Shown here: positions 59,104 to 64,000 of the stretch, piece after piece
How positions within the stretch are numbered: position 1 is the stretch's first letter
Layout: the number at the start of each line of letters is the position of its first letter
From: Mucilaginibacter sp.
GTDB lineage: Bacteria > Bacteroidota > Bacteroidia > Sphingobacteriales > Sphingobacteriaceae
Assembly: GCF_025359345.1 (NCBI RefSeq)
Contig: NZ_JANYGQ010000035.1
Coordinates: 62,001-126,000 of the forward strand
Direction of reading: 5' to 3'
Length of the DNA stretch: 64,000 nucleotides
Position numbers and translations under genes: made by a program
Notes under the pieces: model-generated
Databases searched by the model: none
What the model was told of the DNA's origin: nothing
The model's input: the letters and a program-made list of their open reading frames with translations, nothing else

Positions 59104-60441
59104 TTAACGCAAATCCACAGTATCCTCTTCGTTTATCAGCAACTCAAGTTTTACCGATTCAATGTTTTGGTCAGATTTTTTGAGCACGGTGATATTATAT
59201 CCGTTTGATTCTTTCTGTTCGCCTACGTCAGGAATTTTGCCGAATATATCGCCCAGCCAGCCGGATACGGTATCAAAATCGCCGTCTTCGGGCAGGTCGT
59301 GCGGCAGGTGGCTGTTTACGTCGTAAATTGGCGCAAGGGCATTCACTATAAATTCGCGTTCGTTTACAACTTCAACTATTGGCTTTTCCTCATCATACTC
59401 GTCCTGTATCTCACCAACCAGTTCTTCAACAATATCTTCTAGTGTAACCATGCCTGCCGTGCCGCCAAACTCGTCGGATACAATAGCTATCTGTATACGC
59501 TTTTGCTGTAACTCAGCCATCAGATCGTTGATCTTTTTTGTTTCGGGCACAAAATATGGTTTGCGGATTATCTCTTTTAAAACGACCTCCTCACCACGCG
59601 CGAGCAGCGGTAATATATCTTTTGCGTGAACTATGCCGATAATTTTATCTATAACATCATCATAAACCGGCATGCGCGAGTAACCTTCCGAGATAATCAT
59701 CTGCACCAGTTCGTCGTGCGGTGTATTTATGTCGACCCCTGATATCTTAGTACGGGGCACCATAATGTTTTTAACCACGCGCTCGTTAAAGTCAAACACA
59801 TTTTGTATCAATTCATGTTCTGATGAGTCGAGCGCGCCGGTTTCCTTGCCCTGCTCCAGCAAGTACTGTAGTTCTTCGGAGCTGTGATGTGCCTCACCCT
59901 GGACAGGGTTAATGCCCATCATTCTTAAAATCCCGTTCGCCATGTAGTTTAACACCGTAATTAGCGGCCTGAACATAATGAAAAACACCCTAAGCGGCGC
60001 CGAAACGGCAAGTGCTGTTCTCATAGAGCGCTGTATGGCAATGTTTTTGGGGGCGAGCTCACCAAATATGATGCTGATAAACGTGATAAATATAAATGCA
60101 GCCACGTGCCCGAGATTTATTACAAGGTGCGAAGTTATTTCGATGCCGCACAACTGGAATACCCGCAACGCTACGTTGGTAAACACCTCCTCGCCTATTA
60201 CACCCAGCGCCAGAGACGCTATGGTAATGCCCAGTTGCGTTGCCGCAAGGTAGCCGTCAAGGTTACCCATAATATTTCGGGTAAGCTTGGCCATCCGGCT
60301 GCCCGATTTAACTTTAAGCTCTATCTGCGAACCGCGAACGCGTACCATAGCAAACTCAGCGGCCACAAAAAAGCCGTTGAGCAACACCAGGAAAAAGGTA
60401 AGAAAAATATATAAACCGTTTATTTCATGTTCAGGGTCCAT
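59104..60441 (-). CDS. CNNM/CorC-type (HlyC/CorC family) membrane protein
   Basis: Encodes 445 residues. The N-terminal DUF21/CNNM domain (about 1-200) has four hydrophobic helices (LFLVLLNGFFVAAEFAMVRV, LAATQLGITIASLALGVIG, AAFIFITFISIIFGELAPKN and LRVFFIMFRPLITVLNYM). A CBS pair follows (about 220-345, with VPRTKISGVD and FGGTAGMVTLEDIVEEL), then a CorC_HlyC domain. Members transport or regulate divalent metals such as Mg2+ or Co2+. GldE of gliding bacteria has the same architecture, so that is an alternative. It starts seven bases after the stop of ppa. Confidence 0.88.
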   Translation of the reverse strand: MDPEHEINGLYIFLTFFLVLLNGFFVAAEFAMVRVRGSQIELKVKSGSRMAKLTRNIMGNLDGYLAATQLGITIASLALGVIGEEVFTNVALRVFQLCGIEITSHLVINLGHVAAFIFITFISIIFGELAPKNIAIQRSMRTALAVSAPLRVFFIMFRPLITVLNYMANGILRMMGINPVQGEAHHSSEELQYLLEQGKETGALDSSEHELIQNVFDFNERVVKNIMVPRTKISGVDINTPHDELVQMIISEGYSRMPVYDDVIDKIIGIVHAKDILPLLARGEEVVLKEIIRKPYFVPETKKINDLMAELQQKRIQIAIVSDEFGGTAGMVTLEDIVEELVGEIQDEYDEEKPIVEVVNEREFIVNALAPIYDVNSHLPHDLPEDGDFDTVSGWLGDIFGKIPDVGEQKESNGYNITVLKKSDQNIESVKLELLINEEDTVDLR

Positions 60442-60448
60442 ACATTAT

Positions 60449-60994
60449 TTATTGGTAAACCGGAAAAGTAGACTTATACAATTCCAAACTCTCGTTTATT
60501 ACTTTGTGCGCATAACGTACGCCCAACAAGTGTTCAATGGTTACGTTTTTATCTTCCAATTTTTTGTAGTCTTTAAAAAAACGTACAATCTCGGTCATGG
60601 CATGGGGAGGCAACTCGGCAAGGTCGTTTATATAGTTAACAGACATATCGTTTTTTGCTACAGCGATGATCTTGTCATCCTGTTCGCCATTGTCAACCAT
60701 GTGCATCACGCCTACCACCTTAGCTTCAATAATCGACATCGGGAAAACATCGATTGAACAAAGCACCAGGATATCAAGCGGGTCATGGTCGTCGCAATAG
60801 GTCTGTGGTATAAAGCCGTAGTTTGCCGGGTACATTACCGACGAAAATAAAACGCGGTCTAACTTTAAGAGGCCCGACTCTTTGTCAATTTCGTACTTGG
60901 CTTTTGAGCCTTTTGGTATTTCAATGATTGCGTTAACAATTTCGGGAACATTATCACCAGGCGAAACCTGGTGCCAGGGATGTTGTGTACTCAT
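60449..60994 (-). CDS. ppa: Inorganic pyrophosphatase (family I)
   Basis: Encodes 181 residues. Family I motifs: NAIIEIPKGSKAKYEID, ANYGFIPQTYCDDHDPLDILV (metal-binding Asp residues in DDHDPLD) and MVDNGEQDDKIIAV. It hydrolyses diphosphate to two phosphates and drives biosynthetic reactions in the cytoplasm. Length matches the bacterial enzymes. Its stop is seven bases before the CorC-like gene, and its start is next to the DedA stop, so a three-gene transcript is likely. Confidence 0.96.
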   Translation of the reverse strand: MSTQHPWHQVSPGDNVPEIVNAIIEIPKGSKAKYEIDKESGLLKLDRVLFSSVMYPANYGFIPQTYCDDHDPLDILVLCSIDVFPMSIIEAKVVGVMHMVDNGEQDDKIIAVAKNDMSVNYINDLAELPPHAMTEIVRFFKDYKKLEDKNVTIEHLLGVRYAHKVINESLELYKSTFPVYQ

Positions 60995-61645
60995 TTAATT
61001 TTCATTTAACTCTTTAACACTTCGTTTGGTTACCATTTGCTTTATAAATGCGATAACCAACGGAATTGTTGTAATTATTATCAACCCGATTATGATATAC
61101 TGCATATAATCCTTTAACTGCGGGAACCTTCTGCCAAGGAAATAGCCACTTAAAGTGAACGTACATACCCAGGCAAAACAACCGATAAGGTTATAAATCG
61201 TAAATTTTCTAAGGTCGACTTTAACAACACCTGCAAAGATAGGTGCAAAAGTTCTAATTATTGGGAAAAATCTGCCTAAAACCAGCGCCATGCCGCCATA
61301 TTTTGTGTAAAAATCTTCTGCAAGCTTTACATAACGCTGTTTAAAGAACAACGAGTTGTTTTTATTGAACAGTTTGGGGCCCGTTCGATAACCAAACCAG
61401 TAGCCGGTATAATTGCCCAAAACGCCCGCGGCAATAAGCGAAAGCACAAGGGTATAGATAGATACGTCGAGCTTTCCGCTCGAGCACAAAAGGCCCGACA
61501 TAAACAACAGGTAGTCGCCCGGTAAAAAAAAACCGAAAAATAGACCTGTTTCAGCAAATACAACAATAAGCAAAAAGTAAAACCCCAGGCTTATGATGGA
61601 TTTAGCGTCCGTTAAATTTTGAAGGTGTTCCCAAAAACTATCCAT
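60995..61645 (-). CDS. DedA/VTT-family membrane protein
   Basis: Encodes 216 residues with about five or six hydrophobic helices. Signature residues are AETGLFFGFFLPGDYLLFMSG near the start and VLGRFFPIIRTFAPIFAGV (GRFxPxxRxxxP type) in the middle, both standard for DedA proteins. Some members are undecaprenyl-phosphate or phospholipid flippases; which applies here is not readable. It is directly followed by ppa with no gap. Confidence 0.9.
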   Translation of the reverse strand: MDSFWEHLQNLTDAKSIISLGFYFLLIVVFAETGLFFGFFLPGDYLLFMSGLLCSSGKLDVSIYTLVLSLIAAGVLGNYTGYWFGYRTGPKLFNKNNSLFFKQRYVKLAEDFYTKYGGMALVLGRFFPIIRTFAPIFAGVVKVDLRKFTIYNLIGCFAWVCTFTLSGYFLGRRFPQLKDYMQYIIIGLIIITTIPLVIAFIKQMVTKRSVKELNEN

Positions 61646-61792
61646 GCGCTATCCGTAAAACTACAAATATTATGTGAATTTGTAATACCCATGTTACATA
61701 ATTAAAGATGAGATAGCTGTTTGGTGGAATATGTTACAGAGGGAATGAAGATTTATAACGGTAGGCGCCGACTTTGACATAGTTCATTTGTG

Positions 61793-61877
61793 GCGACGCA
61801 ATACCTCGCGTCTCCCGTTCACCGGTAATCCCGCACCTATCACGTAAAATCATTCAGAGACGGAAGTATTCCGTCTC
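61793..61877. repeat. Hairpin repeat, GAGACGC type, copy 2
   Basis: GCGACGCAATACCTCGCGTC at about 61793-61812 and GAGACGGAAGTATTCCGTC at 61857-61875 are each small palindromes and face one another. It is the same family as 35625-35704, sharing the GCGTCTCCCGTT run. It lies past the stop of nuoN, in the gap before the DedA gene. Confidence 0.75.
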
Positions 61878-61899
61878 CACATCAGAAAATTTTATTTCC

Positions 61900-63285
61900 T
61901 TAAAAGAATCTCGAAATCAAGCTCGGATAAACCCCGATTAGAATGGTTACAATTGCCGAAAAACCAAGCACCAGTTTATAATAAACAGGCACAACCAGTT
62001 CGGTGCGCTCAGCATCGCGGAAATACATGGCCACTATAACCCTGAAGTAATAGAATATGCTAATGATGGCATTAACCACCGCCAAAATAACCAGCCATAC
62101 CTGCATTTGCATTAACGCTGATGAGAACATGTAGAACTTACCAATAAAGCCTGCTGTTAATGGTATGCCTGCTAACGATAGCATAGCAATGGTTAACACA
62201 AGGGCCAGGAATGGATTCTTTTTGGCGAGGCCATTAAAGCTTTCGAAGCTATCACTGCCTTGTTGTTGCTGCACCAATATCAGTGCACCAAATGCGATGA
62301 TCGACGCGATAGAGTAAGCAGTAGCATAAGTTAATACCGAACTGCCCGAATTTGCGCCCAAGGCAACGATGGCAAACAGCAGGTAACCCGCGTGCGATAT
62401 ACTCGAGAATGCCAGCATGCGTTTAAAGCTATGCTGATAGAGTGCAGTAATATTTCCTATGAAGAGTGTTACAATCGTAATTACCAATAACACCGGTACC
62501 CAGAAGTCGGACAGTGGCGCAAAGCAAGCCGAAAACAAACGCAGGAATGCAGCAAAGCCGGCTGTTTTTACCACGGTCGACATGAACGCAGTGATCAGTG
62601 TTGGCGAACCTTCGTACACGTCCGGTGTCCAGAAGTGGAAAGGTGCAGCGCCTACTTTAAAGCAAAGGCCAACTATAATTAACAGTACCCCGGTGTAAAA
62701 CATTGGGGTTATATCTTTAGCATGCGGATGGTCGAGCACCCAGTCGCGGATAGTTTCTAAACTGAAGGAGCCGGTTGCACCATAAATTAATGCTACGCCA
62801 AACAATAAAAACCCGGTCGAAAATGCACCCATCAGGAAGTATTTTAAAGCGGCCTCGTTCGAAGCAAAATCGCTCTTTTTTATACCTGCCAGTATGTACA
62901 AGCTTACCGACATAATTTCGATACCGATAAACAGCATGGTAAGGTTATAAAACGAGACCATAACGATGATGCCCGCCAGCGAAAACAGGATAATGGCGTA
63001 ATACTCGGCAATGTGACTGCTTATCTTTTCAAAATAGCCCCTTGATAAAAATATAATCAGGATAGTTGATATAATAGTAATTGCAGAAAAAGCGATAGAG
63101 AAGTTATCAAACAGCATCATGCCACTATAAATTGGCACTGCACTACTATTCCATTCGGCAACTGCAAAACCCAAAGCCGCAAGTAAACCAATAACTGTAA
63201 CCGGCAACAAAGCTTTTTGAGCCTTGTATAAACCTAAATACAAAAGCACTAAAGGTAAAACGGATATGATGATTAAAGTATTCAT
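61900..63285 (-). CDS. nuoN: NADH-quinone oxidoreductase subunit N
   Basis: Encodes 461 residues with about 14 transmembrane helices. Conserved elements are MEIMSVSLYILAGIKKSDFA-like segment (about 125-145, with Glu), ALKYFLMGAFSTGFLLFGVA (Lys), FKVGAAPFHFWTPDVYEGSP (Lys, Pro) and MLSLAGIPLTAGFIGKFYMF. These Glu/Lys residues form the proton channel. It is a proton-pumping antiporter-like subunit of complex I in the inner membrane. It begins next to the nuoM stop and is the last nuo gene here. Confidence 0.95.
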   Translation of the reverse strand: MNTLIIISVLPLVLLYLGLYKAQKALLPVTVIGLLAALGFAVAEWNSSAVPIYSGMMLFDNFSIAFSAITIISTILIIFLSRGYFEKISSHIAEYYAIILFSLAGIIVMVSFYNLTMLFIGIEIMSVSLYILAGIKKSDFASNEAALKYFLMGAFSTGFLLFGVALIYGATGSFSLETIRDWVLDHPHAKDITPMFYTGVLLIIVGLCFKVGAAPFHFWTPDVYEGSPTLITAFMSTVVKTAGFAAFLRLFSACFAPLSDFWVPVLLVITIVTLFIGNITALYQHSFKRMLAFSSISHAGYLLFAIVALGANSGSSVLTYATAYSIASIIAFGALILVQQQQGSDSFESFNGLAKKNPFLALVLTIAMLSLAGIPLTAGFIGKFYMFSSALMQMQVWLVILAVVNAIISIFYYFRVIVAMYFRDAERTELVVPVYYKLVLGFSAIVTILIGVYPSLISRFF

Positions 63286-64000
63286 TTATTTTAGTTGCGG
63301 AAATTTAGGATACACTACATTAAACAAGTGGGTAACTGATGCTTCTGATATATGAAGTATCGGCTGCGGATAAACCCCCATTATTATTATTAAAGCACAA
63401 ATAATTGATAACACCAGGGTTTCCGACCCGCTGATATCAGTGAAAGTAACGGTAAGGTCGTTTGTAGGACCGTGCATTACGGTTTTATACATGCGCAGCA
63501 TATAAACCGCACCAAATATCATAGTTAAGCCGGCGGCGCTTACCATCCACACGTTCCATTGAAAAACACTGCTCAGCAATAAAAACTCGCCAATAAACCC
63601 GTTGGTTAACGGCAGCGCAACAGTACCCAGTACTATAATTAAAAAGGCTATTGCAAATTTTGGGGCAGTTTTGGCGATACCGCCCAGGTCGCTTATAGAG
63701 CGTGTGCCTAAGCGCCTGCTGATAATGTCCCAGATAAAGAACATACCAACTACGTTAATACCGTGGCTTAGCATTTGTATCATGGCACCCTGTAAACCTT
63801 CTATCGTCCACACAAATATACCGGCAGCAATAAGGCCAACGTGTGCAATTGAGGAATAAGCTACCAGGCGCTTGCCATCGTTTTGTTTAAAGGCGATGAT
63901 AGATGCGTAACCAATACCGATAACAGCCAGCATAATACACATGCTTTCCCAATCGAAAAAGCCGAGCGGTGCATTGGGGATCATCCAGCGGATAACGCCA
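63286..64000 (-). CDS. nuoM: NADH-quinone oxidoreductase subunit M, 5' end cut off
   Basis: The frame reaches the right edge; 237 C-terminal residues are visible. They hold about seven helices and the conserved QNDGKRLVAYSSIAHVGLI (Lys and His), MIQMLSHGINVVGMFFI and ALPLTNGFIGEFLLLSSVF elements of the antiporter-like M subunit. An internal ATG at 63984 is not the start: the frame runs upstream as GVIRW. It precedes nuoN with no gap, as in complex I operons. The front part lies outside the window. Confidence 0.94.
   Translation of the reverse strand, partial: GVIRWMIPNAPLGFFDWESMCIMLAVIGIGYASIIAFKQNDGKRLVAYSSIAHVGLIAAGIFVWTIEGLQGAMIQMLSHGINVVGMFFIWDIISRRLGTRSISDLGGIAKTAPKFAIAFLIIVLGTVALPLTNGFIGEFLLLSSVFQWNVWMVSAAGLTMIFGAVYMLRMYKTVMHGPTNDLTVTFTDISGSETLVLSIICALIIIMGVYPQPILHISEASVTHLFNVVYPKFPQLK

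Noticed and set aside
59104..60441. Calling the CorC-like protein GldE
   Set aside because: The shared architecture is general to the HlyC/CorC family; no gliding gene is adjacent to support it.

Overview
The window looks like chromosomal DNA of a Bacteroidota bacterium, most likely Sphingobacteriaceae (Mucilaginibacter- or Pedobacter-like). The reasons are type IX secretion and gliding genes (porV, gldJ), a RemB/Wzi-like outer-membrane protein, DUF4292 and DUF4159 genes, TAnnTTTG-type -7 promoter boxes and few Shine-Dalgarno sites. Genus is an inference from gene content only. No rRNA, tRNA, CRISPR array or phage was recognised.

Layout. 1-5,100: four small lipoprotein or secreted/unknown genes on the minus strand, a sugar dehydrogenase, an orphan RebB-like (R-body family) gene and a VOC protein. 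5,100-5,980: no gene, but three inverted-repeat elements nested inside each other. 5,986-18,850: a DoxX-like membrane protein, a LysM lytic transglycosylase, gatA, two TatA genes, then the envelope block flippase-dut-TPR-DUF4292-EnvC, acylphosphatase and an amidohydrolase. 18,977-29,850: housekeeping genes (rlmN, comF, glyA, scpA, dxs), a RemB/Wzi-like protein and gmd. 29,970-30,880: one intact RelE/ParE toxin-antitoxin pair facing antitoxin debris. 30,980-40,999: a UvrD helicase fused to an Fe-S nuclease, an M28 peptidase, an ABC exporter divergent from a LytS/LytTR pair, an acyltransferase and a Nudix hydrolase.

41,703-49,400 is the most unusual block. Two alpha/beta-hydrolase esterases, a secreted protein, two ATP-grasp ligases, a YbdK-type carboxylate-amine ligase and a class I glutamine-amidotransferase-like protein lie almost entirely in one direction. 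The logic is that of an amide or peptide-bond pathway with built-in hydrolases, but the product is unknown. An MNT-HEPN toxin-antitoxin pair whose HEPN gene is frameshifted sits between its last genes, and a 41-nt perfect palindrome sits inside the run.

49,555-64,000: a 53-residue FeoB-associated-type Cys-rich membrane protein, a 1,124-residue GH18-like/NodB deacetylase/GT2 fusion that resembles a one-piece exopolysaccharide machine, ispF-porV, gldJ, a biotin carrier protein, a DUF4159 protein, rsmE, a CorC-like protein, ppa, a DedA protein, nuoN and the 3' part of nuoM, which runs off the right edge.

Gaps between genes carry several families of inverted repeats (AGTCTTAAGTC-type hairpins, GAGACGC-type hairpins, GGAGATTAG-type and CGAGGAACGAAGC-type arms). 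They lie mostly at gene ends, so some may also act as terminators or RNA stabilisers.
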